From Effrenium voratum (Eukaryota > Sar > Dinophyceae > Suessiales > Symbiodiniaceae): a DNA stretch of 64,000 bases. The DNA is taken from the NCBI GenBank assembly GCA_963377175.1, contig CAUJNA010001891.1:186290-250289 (forward strand), in the 5' to 3' direction. Shown one piece after another: positions 40,331-52,635 of this stretch; position 1 is the stretch's first letter; each line of letters starts with the position of its first letter. The position numbers were made by a program, and so were the translations under genes. The notes beneath the pieces are model-generated. The model did no database searches. It saw nothing but the letters and a program-made list of their open reading frames with translations, and was not told the origin of the DNA.

Positions 40331-42740
40331 GGAATTGTCCCCTTGCCCCCTTCCCCTCTAAGATTGTTGCCCTCCTTTCCCTGTTGAGATCCATTCCCCC
40401 TTTCCCCCCTAAGGCCCTTTCTCCCTCTGAGATTTTTTCCCTTTTCCTCCCTGAGATGTTTTCCCCCCTCTCCCTGTTGAGATCCTTTCCCCCCTTTCCC
40501 CCCCAAGGCCTTTTCCCCCTAAGATCTTCTCCCTTTTCCTCCCTTTCCCCCCCTTTCCCCCTAAGGCCTTTCCCCCGCTGAGATCTTCTCCCTATTCCTC
40601 CTTAAGATCCTTTGCCCCCTTTCCCTGTTGAGATCCTTTCCCCCCTTCCCTTTAAGGCCTTTCCAGATCTTCTCCCGTTTCTTTCCTAAGATTGTTTCCC
40701 CCCTTTCCCTGTTGAGATCCTTCCCACCCTTTCCCCCCTAAGGCCTTTCCCCCCCCTGAGAGCTTCTCCCTTTTCCTTCCTAAGATCTTTCCCCCCCTTT
40801 CCCTGTTGGCCTTTTTTCCCCCAGATCTTCTCCTTTTCCTCCCTAAGATCTTTTCCGTCCCTTTCCCTGTTGAGATCACTTCTCCCCTTTCCCCCCTAAG
40901 GCCTTTGCCCCCAGATCTTCTCCCTTTCCTCCCTAAGATCTTTCCCCCCCCTTTCCCTGCTGAGATCCTTTCCCCCCGATCCTTTCCCCCCCCTTTCCCC
41001 CCTAAGGCCTGTCCCCCCCAAGATCTTCTCCCTTTTCCATCCTTTGCCCCCTTTCCCTGTTGAGATCCTTTCCCCCCTTTCCCCCCTAAGGCCTTTCCCC
41101 CCCTAAGATCTTCTCCCTTTTCCTCCCTTTCCCCCCCTTTCCCCCCTAAGGCCTTTTCCCCCCCTAAAATATTTTCCCTTTCCTTTCTGAGATCTTCCCC
41201 CCCCTTTCCCTGTTGAGATCCTTTCCCCCGTTTCCCCCCTAAGGCCTTTCCCCCCGCTGAGATCTTCTCCCTATTCCTCCCTAAGATCCTTTGCCCCCTT
41301 TTCCTGTTGAGATCCTTTCCCCCCTTTCCCCTAACACCTTTCCAGATCTTCTCCCTTTGCCTTCCTAAGATTGTTTCCCCCCTTTCCCTGTTGAGATCCT
41401 TGCACCCTTTCCCCCCTACGGCCTTTCCCCCCCTGAGTGCTTCTCCCTTTTCCTTCCTAAGATCTTTCCCCCCCTTTCCCTGTTGGCCTTTTTTCCCCCA
41501 GATCTTCTCCCTTTCCTCCCAAACATCTTTTCCACCCCTTCCCTGTAGAGATCATTTCTCCCCTTTCCCCCCTAAGGCCTTTTCCCCCAGATCTTCTCCC
41601 TTTCCTCCCTAAGATCTTGCTCCCCCTTTAGATCCTTTCCCCCCTTTCCCCCCTAAGGCCTTTGTTTCCCCCCGCGATCTTCCCCCTTTTCCTTCCTAAG
41701 ATCTTTTCCCCCCTTTCCTTGTTGAGATCCTTTCCCCCTTTCTTTTATAAGGCGTTTTCCCCCCCAAGATCTTCTCCCTTTTTCCTCCCTAAGATCTTTG
41801 CCCCCTTTCCCTGTTGAGATCCTTTCCCCCCTTTCCCCCCTAAGGCCTTTCCCTCCCTGAGATCTTCTCCCTTGTCCTCCCCAAGATCTTTTCCCTCGGT
41901 TGAGATCCTTTCCCCCTTTCCCCCCGAGATCTTCTCCCTTTTCCTCCCTAGGATCTTCTCCCACCTTTCCCTGTTGAGATCCTTTCCCCCCTTTCCCCCC
42001 TAAGGCCTTTCCCCCCCTGAGATCTTCTCCCTTGACCTCCCTGACATCCTTCCCCTCTTTTCCGGTTGAGATCCTTTCCCTCTAAGGCCTTTTCCCCCCA
42101 GATCTTCTCCCTTTCCTCAAGATCTTTCCCCCCCTTTCCTCCCTAAGATCTTTCCCACCCTTTCCCTGTTGAGACCCTTTCCCCCCTTTTACTCCGTAAG
42201 GCCTTTCTTTTGCTGAGATGTTTCTCCGTTTTCCTCTTTAAGATCCTTCCCCTCTTTTCCGGTTGAGATCCTTTCCCCCCTTTCCCGTCCTTTTGTCCCA
42301 GATCTTCTCCCTTTCCTCCCTAAGATCTTCCCCCCCCTTTCCTCCCTAAGATCTTTCCCACCCTTTCCCTGTTGAGATCCTTTCCCCCCTTTCCCTCCTA
42401 AGGCCTTTCCCCCCCTGAGAGCTTCTCCCTTTTCCTCCCTAAGATGTTTTCCCCCCTTTGCCTGTTGGGAACCTCTCCCCCCCTTTCCCCCCTAAGGCCT
42501 TCCCCCCCCCCCCCGAGATCTTCTCCCTTTGCCTCCCCAAGATCTTTTCCCCCGGTTGAGATCCTTTCCCCCTTTCCCCCCGAGATCTTCTCCCTTTTCC
42601 TCCCTAGGATCTTTTCTCCCTGTCCCTGGTGAGATCCTTTCCCCCCCTTTCCCCCCGAAGGCCCTTTCAGATCTTCTCCCTTTTCCTATCTAAGATCATT
42701 TGCCCCCTGAGATCTTCCCCCCACCTTTCCCTGTTGAGAT
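40331..42740 (+). repeat. C/T-rich minisatellite, about 2.4 kb
   Basis: Built from a few recurring words: CCCTAAGGCCTTTCCCCC, GAGATCTTCTCCCTTTTCC, CTCCCTAAGATCTTTCCCC and CCCTGTTGAGATCCTTTCC, arranged in units of roughly 90-100 bp with internal shuffling. It carries many AGATCT and AGGCCT sites. All frames inside are low complexity and not genes. Confidence 0.9.
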
Positions 42741-42765
42741 CCTTTCACCAGCATGGGCAACATCC

Positions 42766-42830
42766 CCAGCATCACTTGCATCATCCGCATCCTTGGCAGG
42801 CGCTGATGCGGATGATGCAGGTGCTGCTGG
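42766..42830. repeat. Long hairpin with 14-bp perfect core
   Basis: GCATCATCCGCATC (42778-42791) and GATGCGGATGATGC (42805-42818) are exact complements with a 13-base loop; the stem extends to 26 bp per arm with two mismatches. It directly abuts the minisatellite. Confidence 0.7.
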
Positions 42831-42840
42831 CGATGTGCCG

Positions 42841-44077
42841 CTGGAGCTGCTAAGGATGCGAAAGCGGACCCGGGGGAATCGAACACCCCTATGTTTTTGA
42901 AACTGAGTTGCGCAAGCCCGCACAATGAACAGATTTAGTGAAGCGCTTCGAATCACCGCGTGGTACGTCGCAATACTCTGAAATGGTGCCCCTGTGGAGG
43001 GGTAAGGGGAGGGGCAACAGGTAAAGAGGTAAGGAGCATTTCTTATGTCCAACACGCCGTCTGTTGTCGGCGGATATTGGGAGTGGTAACTGAACAGTTG
43101 GAACCATGGATGCTTTTCTGCACCAGTTGGGTTGAACATAGACGGGTTCCACCGGTTAGTTGGGTTCTTTGCCATTGGTTTGCACCTACTTATTTAACAG
43201 AAGGCAGCTAGATTCTCAATCGGGGATGACCCGCACTGTGGATGGACAAAATTCAGTTCGCAGCACTGGGTAGGTTTTCATCCATCCTCACTGGTGCTGC
43301 GTGCACACTTTTTGGGCAAGACCATCAACATGTGCAACGCGATGGAATCAAATGGGTGGACAGTTCTGCCACGGCACTTCCAAGCATCTCTACCACGGTG
43401 GGGAAAAACACATACTCAAAAAAACGCGTGGCAAGACTCAGCCACAAGAGAGGAACTCGGCTTTCCCGGGTACAAGACAAGTTTCAGCGGATCAGTTTGC
43501 TGGTGTCTCTCAGGACTTCCTCGCTCGCTCCGGGGAGCCCCAAACATGGCTTTCCTGTTGGTGCCATCAAGAAAAAGAAGACGGTCCGAACATTGGCGCT
43601 CGCATAGCGATCCGGCTGGTTCTTGATCCTTCATGACCATAAGGGTTCCTATTGAGAGAGCCATGACCATAGGCCATATGGGTTTGTCTTTTTTTTAGGG
43701 CACCCTTTTTGGGTGGTTTTCAAAATGAAACCCAAGGAGCAGCCGCTTTGTGTGTTTCCTACAATGACGAGCTATGGGAGTATTGACCATGGAATGACCG
43801 AGTCCGTGGGAATGAACCGGAAGTCTTGGGATTCCCGAAACCAAATTGGTGGAACCTGGGGATTTGTTGGGAAATCAAATCGGATGCATGGTGTTTCTCG
43901 GGGTCAAATTTCACTCATTCCTCTGAACCTAGGACTTCCCTTAAAGGGAAGCCAATTTGGTTTTCTTCGGGGTCGACATCCCTCCCCCAATTCCATTTTA
44001 ACTTTGCAGAAGCTCCTGTTTCCATTTGAGAAAGACTAGGGCCCCGACCGTCATTCCCTTCAAAGCCCCCGAGCCAG
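42841..44077. other. Host DNA, no gene identified
   Basis: Short overlapping frames only. No tandem repeats or domains seen. Confidence 0.35.
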
Positions 44078-44224
44078 CCCAAGGAGGACGAGTTGTTGGC
44101 CCTGCGCCGCTTCGTAGCACTCTTCGGGAATTTGGGCGGGCCTTTCTTCGCGGACTTCGCCCACCGACCGTCGAAGGAGCGTCGCGGCGAGTTTTGGCGA
44201 CAAAGCGAAAGCGAAAGCGATTGA
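44078..44224 (+). CDS. Exon candidate, possibly terminal
   Basis: After a CCAG acceptor, 48 codons run in frame to TGA 44222-44224: PKEDELLALRRFVALFGNLG, then GPFFADFAHRPSKERRGEFW and a Ser/Glu tail. A balanced amino-acid mix and GC-rich third positions argue for real coding. Unknown family. Confidence 0.4.
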   Translation, partial: PKEDELLALRRFVALFGNLGGPFFADFAHRPSKERRGEFWRQSESESD

Positions 44225-44681
44225 TTCACCAAGGGACGCGTTTTCTAGGGGGGCTTTACTAATCCCGGGTGGATATTACCAGCTCAAAACAACACTTTTC
44301 TGTTTAAACCAAGGGGTGGCCTCAAGAAAAGGCGACACCCAGGCGCAAAGTTCATAGGGACCCCTGCGACAGTACTTGCGTTGCAATTCGACGAAACGGC
44401 TTCACTTCGAGCCCAGCCATGCGTTTTTAACAGCAACTCCAGTTTGCCCATTTTTGCGTCGGATGGCCGAAAAACGAGGTTGGGGGGAAACACGCGGGTC
44501 AACAGGCATTCTTACCTTCCGTTTGGTGTTTTTTTTTTGTTCTTTTTTTCCCACCTTGCAGGTTTTACAGAACATCTACCACTACTGCATCTTGACCATC
44601 TTAGTCGGCTGGTCGAAAATTTGAGCCCGGGGGAAACACATGCGCTTGCTTCGACCGCTTCGTTTTTTTCTTTTTTTCGAG

Positions 44682-44792
44682 GAGCGGGAGGTGCTGCACT
44701 GCCGCCAGCAGCGGCGCCGGGACTTCCCGGAGAAAGGCGCGTGGGCCACCTTCTGCCAGAGCAGTCAGCACCCGCGGGAGGCGGGACTTGGG
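44682..44792 (+). CDS. Exon candidate, 37 codons
   Basis: Bounded by a poly-pyrimidine tract plus AG on the left (TTTTTTTCGAG) and GT on the right (GGGgtggca). Exactly 37 in-frame codons: EREVLHCRQQRRRDFPEKGA, then WATFCQSSQHPREAGLG. It is strongly GC-rich against an AT-richer flank, as expected of an exon in a large-intron gene. Confidence 0.45.
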
Positions 44793-45558
44793 GTGGCAGC
44801 CTTGGGCGCCTTTTTGTTTAGGTTGCCTTTATTTATTTGTTTATTCTCTCCTTTGCCTTTATTTATTTGTTTATTATCTATTCTTTTTTTGGGGGGGGGG
44901 GGGTTGTTGTTTTTTTCTTCTTATATGTTTTTTTTTGGGGGGTTTTCTTTGCCAGGAAAACCAAAGGGACAAGTTCAGGTTGCGGTTCGTTGGTGGTTTG
45001 GATTGGCGGCTTGGATTTGGCTTTGAGGTTCTGGTTCTTGAGGAGGTGAGATGGTGGGTTTCCCCTGGTTGACATGGTGGCTCAAAATTCCAGAGCTGGT
45101 CTTCGTCTTTGGTTCCATTTACCAAGGGGGCCATTGGGGCCAACGGAGCCCAGCCATGTTGATCGCATCTACTCGAGAGGCTGCCTATGTGGGGGCGGCG
45201 GCTCACGTGTTTTTTTGAGGGGAAGGGTGGCCTCTTTGGGGTTGGCTCAGGGGCAGCTAAAAGGGAGACCGCTATGTTTTGGCACTCGATTTTGACACTG
45301 ATTCTTTGTGTCACAGTGGGTGAACAACCAGAATGCTTGGAAGTCCAACGCTCACCTTGTCACCCCGGTGGCAATAAAACCTCGTGCCTGTTTGTTGTGT
45401 AAGGGCCCGTCCCTTGACTTGTTTCAAGCAGGCCCGGAAACAGCGTAGTCTCGTAACTGTTGCTGGGGAAAAAACACGGTGAACAGTTGTGACTTTTGAG
45501 CTGGAGCGGCCAAAGTGAGCTTTGTATACAACACGCGTACTGAACATCTGTGACCTCT

Positions 45559-45568
<10 letters not shown>

Positions 45569-45636
<68 letters not shown>

Positions 45637-45655
45637 CTCTCTCTCCCTCTCTCGA
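45569..45655 (+). repeat. CT microsatellite
   Basis: (CT)n of about 85 bp with rare interruptions. Confidence 0.95.
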
Positions 45656-46086
45656 CGCGCAGCAATTTGTACGAGAGTGCACGTGCATCAAATTGCACGA
45701 GCCAACTTGCAAGATGTCTGTAAACCGAGCCTTTTACTTCAGAGCAGGTGGGACCAAACCTGCTCTGCAAGAATGATATCCTCTGCGTGGATCCGCGTGG
45801 TCGAGGTTCAAGCAACTCGAGGTTTTTGCTACCTTTTTGACATGCCCGCACGATGCTCTGCGGAGAGCGGTGTGGTCGAGGTTCAAAAACTCGACTTTTT
45901 GCCATTGTTTTGCGATTCCTGTGTGACCCTCTGCGGAGATCGGCGTGGTCAAGGTTCAAAGACTCCAGGCTGATGCTTGTTTCTGCGGTGCACGCGCGAC
46001 CCTTTGCGTGGGTTGGCGTGGTGGTCAAAAGCTCGAGGTTTTCCCTGGGTGCTTTATGAGTCGGGGATTTTTTTTTATCCCGCTCC

Positions 46087-46328
46087 TTGGGCAAGCAAGC
46101 AAGCAAGCCAGCCAGCCCAGCCCAGCCCAGCCCAGCCCAGACCAGCCCAGCCCCTTCCTTCCTTCCTTCCTTCCTTCCTTCCTTCCTTCCTTCCTTCCTT
46201 CCTTCCTTCCTTCCTTCCTTCCTTCCTCCCTTCTTCCCTTCTTCCCTTCTTCCCTTCTTCCCTTCTTCCCTTCTTCCATCTTTCCTCCGTTCAACCTTTC
46301 CTTCTGTCCTTCCTTCCATTTTCTTTGT

Positions 46329-46372
<44 letters not shown>

Positions 46373-46400
46373 TCCGTCTTTCTTTCTTTCTTTCTTTCCG

Positions 46401-46436
<36 letters not shown>

Positions 46437-46588
46437 TCCGTCTTTCTTTCTTTCTTTCCGTCTTTCTTTTTTTCTTTCTTTCTTTCTTCCTTCCTTCCTT
46501 CCTACCTTTCTTTCTTTCTCGTCCTGTTTCTCTTTCTCTCCGTCTCTCTTTCTCTTCTTCGCTCGCTTGCTTCTTGCTTGCTTGCTTC

Positions 46589-46631
<43 letters not shown>

Positions 46632-46937
46632 CCTTGCTTCCTTGCTTCCTTGCTTCCTTGCTTCCTTGCTTCCTTGCTTCCTTGCTTCCTTGCTTCCTTG
46701 CTTCCTTGCTTCCTTGCTTCCTTGCTTCCTTGCTTCCTTGCTTCCTTGCTTGCTTCCTTGCTTCCTTGCTTCCTTCCTTGCTTCCTTCCTTCCTTCCTTC
46801 CTTCCTTCCTTCCTTCCTTCCTTCCTTCCTTCCTTCCTTCCTTCCTTCCTTCCTTCTTCCCTTCTTCCCTTCTTCCCTTCTTCCATCTTTCCTCCGTCCA
46901 ACCTTTCCTTCTGTCCTTCCTTCCACTTTTCTTTGTC

Positions 46938-46996
<59 letters not shown>

Positions 46997-47147
46997 TCCG
47001 TCTTTCTTTCTTTCTTTCTTTCTTTCCGTCTTTCTTTTTTTCTTTCTTTCTTTCTTTCTTCCTTCCTTCCTTCCTGCCTTTCTTTCTTTCTCGTCCTGTT
47101 TCTATTTCTCTCCGTCTCTCTTTCTCTTCTTCGCTCGTTCTCCGTTT

Positions 47148-47234
<87 letters not shown>

Positions 47235-47785
47235 CTTCCTTGCTTCCTTGCTTGCTTGCTTCCTTGCTTCTTGCTTCCTTGCTTCCTTGCTTCCTTGCTT
47301 CCTTGCTTCCTTGCTTCCTTGCTTCCTTTGCTTCCTTGCTTCCTTGCTTCCTTGCTTCCTTGCTTCCTTGCTTCCTTGCTTCCTTGCTTCCTTGCTTCCT
47401 TGCTTCCTTGCTTCCTTGCTTGCTTGCTTGCTTGCCCCTTCCTTGCTTCCTTGCTTCCTTGCTTCCTTGCTTCCTTGCTTCCTTGCTTCCTTGCTTCCTT
47501 GCTTCCTTGCTTCCTTGCTTCCTTGCTTCCTTGCTTCCTTGCTTCCTTGCTTCCTTGCTTCCTTGCTTCCTTGCTTCCTTGCTTCCTTGCTTCCTTGCTT
47601 CCTTGCTTCCTTGCTTCCTTGCTTCCTTGCTTCCTTGCTTCCTCCTTCCTTCCTTCCCTCCCTCCCTCCCTCCCTCTTTTGCTCCTTCCTTCTTGTGTTT
47701 TTGTTGCCTCCCTCCCTCCCTTCCTCCTTCCTTCTTGTGTTTTTGTTGCCTCCCTCCCTCCTTCCCTCCCTCCCGCCCCTCCAGG
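46087..47785 (+). repeat. Tetranucleotide array (TTCC, TTTC, TTGC, CTTGCTTC)
   Basis: About 1.7 kb of pyrimidine-rich tetranucleotides. A higher-order block is duplicated: the sequence CATCTTTCCTCCGT..CAACCTTTCC occurs at about 46276 and 46882, each followed by TTTC, TTCC, TTGC and CTTCCTTG runs in the same order, an offset near 606 bp. Very long frames on both strands (hundreds of codons of Leu/Pro/Ser or Lys/Arg/Glu) are artefacts of the missing stop codons. Confidence 0.92.
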
Positions 47786-48187
47786 CGATGGCTGTTGTCA
47801 GACGTGACGGGGCAGACACGTTCAATACGTGTTTTATCTTCCACGTCGCGCTGCGTGTGTCTCCGCATTGGCTGCCCGACTGCTTGAAGGTGATGCTCAA
47901 GGTCTGTCGACAGGCGCGGAACTTCCATGTTTTATGACCCCAAACTGGGCTTAAACCCTCCCAGCAATTGTTGATGTAACAAAAGACAAATCCCTGGGTC
48001 TAGGTCTACCTTGAGGTGTTGCCAAATTCGATCATGTTCCAGGGGTTTCTACGCATTTTTTGGGGCAGGTTTGCAAGGAGCTTCCTTTGGGTGAGGTGAT
48101 ATCAAAAGAGGGCATCTACAGAACGGGACTTGGCTTCACGGCTGGTCATGTTCTCTGAACCGGTCAGTTTGGTTTGATGATCATTCG

Positions 48188-48224
<37 letters not shown>

Positions 48225-48780
48225 TGCGTATGTTCGTCTGAGTCGGTGTTTGTGTTTGTATCTGTATCTGCGCGTATGTTTCGTCTCGCGGCGTGTGCTT
48301 GCGTGTGGTAATGGAGGTTGTTGCGAGTGTTAGCGTGAATTTTGAGCATCGATCTGCGCAACTCAATTGCATGTTTCCGGGGCCAGTGCTTTCATGGATT
48401 GTCAGCAAGTCGAGGTGCCGAGGAAGCGCAAACAAAAGAAAGCAAAGTCAATTGAAGACACGAGGCAATTGTTTTTCAGGTCAAGCGCGAGAGGAATCTC
48501 TTGACACTGCACACGCTCATTGAACATGAGAAGCAAGCATGTTGATCACAACAAACAACACAAATAGATGTGTCCAGAGCTTGGCTCGGAAACCAACGCA
48601 GAACCGAGCCGCGGACAACGCCCACCTTTGGTGTGCTTTCAAAGTGCTTTCTTTGGGCCCACGAAAAAGTACAAGCTCGAGTTATTAAAATTGAAGTTGC
48701 TTTTGGGCCCGCAGTTTCCCTTGGAACCACCATTTGGCTTGGCATTTGCTTTTTCGCCATTTGCTTGACTGTTCCTCACG
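47786..48780. other. Host DNA with TG microsatellite
   Basis: A (TG)n run lies at 48189-48222. No gene is supported. Confidence 0.5.
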
Positions 48781-49004
48781 CCCATGGTTCAGCTGAAGAG
48801 CTCCATCATAGAAGGGTTTTCTTGCTGGTGCGATAGGTAGGGTATGACCGAGTCGTGGTGTTGGGAATGAAGTCGGGATTCCCATATATAAAGGAAACCA
48901 CATCAGGGATGATCGGTTGGTAGGGGTCGTTGTTTCATCTCATGACCCTTGGTTTCCGCTGTCGCCCATGGTTCTGCCGAAGAGCTCCATCACAGAAGGG
49001 TTTT
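48781..49004 (+). repeat. Paired 40-bp direct repeat
   Basis: CCCATGGTTCAGCTGAAGAG.. (48781-48820) recurs as CCCATGGTTCTGCCGAAGAG.. (48965-49004), followed in both by CTCCATCA and AGAAGGGTTTT. Possibly two copies of a small dispersed repeat. Confidence 0.65.
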
Positions 49005-49059
49005 TTTCCACTGTCAGGAGGCCTTCCCTTTTGATGACCCCTGCTTCTATCGCTGTCAG

Positions 49060-49213
49060 GAGGTGCTGAGGTTTCAGAACCGTCCCAAGATCCAAGAGCT
49101 CCGGGCGCTGAACCGCGACTTCTACGTAGTGCTCACCTTCCGGCACTTCAAGCGGGGGCCCCCACTGCTGCCCTGCGAGCAAAACGAGCCGCCCGAGGCG
49201 CGCGCGGGCCGAG
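49060..49213 (+). CDS. Exon candidate with clear splice borders
   Basis: Acceptor CGCTGTCAG and donor GAGgtggga bracket 154 GC-rich bases. The frame reads EVLRFQNRPKIQELRALNRD, FYVVLTFRHFKRGPPLLPCE and so on. The amino-acid mix is that of a folded protein. No family could be named. The upstream exons at 44682 and downstream at 54987 also carry a VL-x-x-x start and may belong to the same gene. Confidence 0.5.
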
Positions 49214-49249
49214 GTGGGAAGATGTGGCAGTGGTTGTCAAAACCGTTTT

Positions 49250-49354
49250 GGGATCCCATTTTGGTTGGTAGGTGAATTCACCACCCATTTTAGAACCTAT
49301 TGGGGATTGGGATGTTCACTGGGGGTACGATTTGGATTTTGACCCAGGGCCATG
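49250..49354 (+). repeat. Dispersed repeat, copy A
   Basis: GGGATCCCATTTTGGTTGG.. to ..TTTTGACCCAGGGCCATG. Nearly identical to 50922-51022. A third, shorter relative sits at 38878-38935 (GCGATTGGGATGTTCACTGG). Confidence 0.75.
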
Positions 49355-50921
49355 TTGGGGCTTTTGTTCCCATTTTTGCTGGGAGACCTCTGAACACTCG
49401 ATTTCCTGGACCTGGGGTGGGATCAAGGAGTTTATCCCCACTTCTGTGGTGCAAGGGAATCGGGACCCTCTTTATATGTGGGGGGTTAGTCTTTGGGAAG
49501 CCCTTCTTGTTGTATCGAAGAAGTGGATTCCATTTTCGGCTTCACTGGTTTTTTGAGCGACGCCTTTGGGTCAAACAACTTCCCGAGCGGGAGACTCTCA
49601 AGCTACCTTCAATGATGCGTTGCCCCCAACATGATGGTGTGATTTCTCCTCTATCCAGGTCACCATTTTGGGGTGGTTTTTGGCAAGAGGGACATACAAA
49701 CGCGGCATATTCCCGGGAGCCGGGTTGGGACCGAATCGGGTCTCTCACTTCTTGAGGAGGACGCTACCACGTTTTGGGGACCATTTTGATTACTGGCAAG
49801 CAACAAGTTCGGCGGTTTGGCCAATCCTCAAGGGACCAACTTGCGATCGGCGCAATAAGCAGGGAATGTGGTTAAATGAGCCCAGGCTTCGGTCCCTTAA
49901 AGGGCACCAAAATGGAACCGGATGGTCTTTTAATGGGTCATTCGATTTTTCATTCCCTTCTTATCGCAGCGATCGCAAGTTGCGGGTTTGTGTCGAAAGT
50001 AGGGTACCCCCAAAATGGTGGGTTTCCTCCTGTTTTCCCAAAAAAATCGTGGGTTTCCTCGTGGGTTTCCAGTTGTCTTCCCCAAAAAATCGCGGGTTTC
50101 CTGTTGTTTTCCCCCCCTTTAAACCCGAAAATCGCCGTTTTTTGGGCCAACTTGGAAGGTCACCTTGAAGGAGGAGTCCCAGCAAAGCCGCTGGACTAGG
50201 CATTGCGGTGGCGGCTTCCTCGCGGTGAGCGGCGCGGCTGGAGGGGTTGTTTTTTGTGTGGCGGCTCTCCCCTTTATTTGGCGGTGGCTCAAAATTAAGC
50301 AACTGGGGCGGGTTTTCGTCTACCTGTCCATGTACCAGGGTTGCATTTTGGACCCCCATTTTTGAGCCGCACCAAATAGTGGTGGCCCAAAAAGGTGTAC
50401 ACTTCTTTTGGGCTGGTCACTAGCCAAGTGAGTCTTCAAACCGGCTGGAGGGGTGGTCAGGGAATTGTTGTTTGCCCCGTAGTGAACCATCTATCTGCTG
50501 GTTTCCCATAAGCGCAGCGCATGGCGGTTTTCTAGGGGACCCGTTTCAAACGGATCGCTTCCAGCCTAAGCATTCCCATGCGACTGGGAAAAGGTGAAAT
50601 CCAGATCCCGAGAAGCCGAAGGGGGAGACACCCTCGGAAGGTGGCAAATCGATTTCCTATTTAAAACTAGGTCCCCCAGCGTGCTTTTGTCTTTTTCCCT
50701 TCTTTGGGGGAGGGTTCCCCTACTAAAATAGACTACAGAAAGAAAATAGGGAATTCTTATTCTAAGCTCTCTAGCCCCGCGGTTCGGGGCTACCGGGATG
50801 ACCTGCTTCCGCCCAGCGACAGCTCACTCTGAGTCCTGGCCGAGCTCCACACGAGCAACCCAAACCTTGGCCTAGAACTCCAAGCGGAGTTCCCCTCATG
50901 TGGGTGTGGCTCAAAACCAAT

Positions 50922-51022
50922 GGGATCCCATTTTGGTTGGTAGGTGAATTCACCACCCATTTGAGAACCTATTGGGGATTGGGATGTTCACTGGGGGTGC
51001 GGGATTTTGACCCATGGCCATG
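50922..51022 (+). repeat. Dispersed repeat, copy B
   Basis: Matches 49250-49354 over about 100 bp with few differences, in the same orientation, ending TTTTGACCCATGGCCATG. Confidence 0.75.
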
Positions 51023-51531
51023 TGTATCGGGGGAAAGGACACTGTTTACCTGACTCATAGGACTCACAGCTAACGGTCGCCCAAAAACCAGCAAACCCCC
51101 GCACCGCGTTTTCGGATCGACCATCAAAACTGGTTGCGCTCTCTTTTTCGCGGGTTCACATGCGTAACTAGTAACCCACCCCTGAAAAGCTCCTTTGAGT
51201 CGTATGACAAATTGGTGCTGCGACAAGAGCAACTCGCCTGCATGGTGTGATTCAACCCGCTTGAACATGGGTCAAACCACTAGTTCTCCCATATTCTGCG
51301 CGATGGGTGAAGCTTTGTTGGCTTCTCTGCAAAGGAATTGCAAAAGGGGGGGTCTCCGCCTCCAACAGTCATGATTCCCCACTAAACCCACGGGCACGCG
51401 CTATTAATAAACTGGTTGATCAAAATGGGATCCCCCCATTAAGCCTTGTTGGTTTCTCTAAAAAACAATGTTGTACATTTAACATATTTACCAATTTTTA
51501 TATTGCACACATTTCGATAAACATATGGCCG

Positions 51532-51626
51532 TGGGACAAAAAGAGGTACCCCATATGGAACCCAGGTAGATGGAAACATGGACCAACACCTGCGGTCCAT
51601 ATCCCGGTGGTGTATTTTTTGACCCA
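51532..51626 (-). mobile_element. Short inverted-repeat element (TGGGTCAAAA ends)
   Basis: Begins TGGGACAAAAAG and ends TTTTTTGACCCA, so the two ends are near-complements. Internally it contains, on the minus strand, GGATATGGACCGCAGGT, shared with the copy at 57037-57138. 95 bp, non-coding: a MITE-like repeat. Solo ends lie at 51797-51868 as a 36-bp tandem pair. Confidence 0.6.
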
Positions 51627-51796
51627 GACCCACGTGATTGTTTTACCCAGAGGCTCCCGATGTGTTTAGGGCCCTCAAATAGCCAGGTTTTGTGACCTCC
51701 AAACACCTCGGGGTGTCTATTGGAGGGGTCGGGTCTTCCATTGAAAGCCGAAGCCAGGAGCCTCTGGGAAGTAAAAGGAACGCCTCGGTTGACCCA

Positions 51797-51868
51797 TAAA
51801 AGGCCTGGTGGTTAATTTTTTGACCCATACCCATAAAAGGCCTGGTAGTTTATTTTTTGACCCACACC
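51797..51868 (+). repeat. 36-bp tandem pair ending in TTTTTTGACCCA
   Basis: CATAAAAGGCCTGGTGGTTA.. and CATAAAAGGCCTGGTAGTTT.. follow each other directly, both ending TTTTTTGACCCA(T/C)AC. The ending equals one terminus of the 51532 and 57037 elements. Confidence 0.7.
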
Positions 51869-52260
51869 CACGTTATTGTTTTAGTAAAAGGAGCTCCTCG
51901 GTTTCCCCATGCAGTTGGCTTCGCTTTGTCTTTCGGGAGCGTCCCAGGCTACTTGCAGAAGTTCCTGGCACGCCTGGGCCTGACAGGTCAAGTCTTCGAC
52001 TCTTTGGATGGGCAGACACCTGGGCGCAGCAGACGCTACCTCCCCCCGCACCCCAAAAAAAAGGAGTAAAACAAAGCAAACAAACGAAGCAAACAATAAC
52101 GAAACACGCCACCTCCGAAAGAAACTTGCTTTGTCAGTGTATACATATGCATAATATATGACTCCCCACGGTTGCGGCTTCACCTTTTGCAGTGAAGCCC
52201 CTTTAAAGTCGACTGTGCAAACGGGGGGCCCACGTTTCCACATGGGCATCCAGTGGAGCC

Positions 52261-52635
52261 CTGGACGTCGGAGGCCATTTCTGAAATGGCCTAGTACCCC
52301 TCGGCCATTTTAAGAAAATGCTCGGCCATTTGTGGGTCTTCACCAACGGTCTATTAAGGAACATCAAACGGCCAATTCTGAAATGGCTCTTAGGTATGGC
52401 ATTGCTTTGCGATTCAGTGTGCTCCAGTGGGTTGGGGTTGCCTTTTGAAGGTCTTGGCCAATAGCTCTGACAGCTTTTCAGCAAAGCAAACTACATTTTT
52501 ACAAACCCTGGGCGTCCTCGCCCATGTCTGAAAAGGCCTAGGTACCCTCGACCACTCCAAGAAAACGCTGGACCATTTTAGGGTCCTTACAAACGTCTGT
52601 TTAAAATTCGTCGAGCGGCATTTTCCGAAATGGCT
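52261..52635 (+). repeat. Diverged duplication with CCATTTCTGAAATGG palindromes
   Basis: Blocks 52261-52390 and 52507-52635 align along their length (CTGAAATGGCCTAGTACCCCTC versus CTGAAAAGGCCTAGGTACCCTC, then AAGAAAA-CGCT and GGGTC-TT-AC). The near-palindrome CCATTTCTGAAATGG and relatives recur up to about 53370. Confidence 0.55.

Noticed and set aside
45360..47937. Very long open frames on both strands (up to about 846 codons)
   Set aside because: They are translations of tetranucleotide repeats (Lys/Arg/Glu or Leu/Pro/Ser strings) that lack stop codons by composition.
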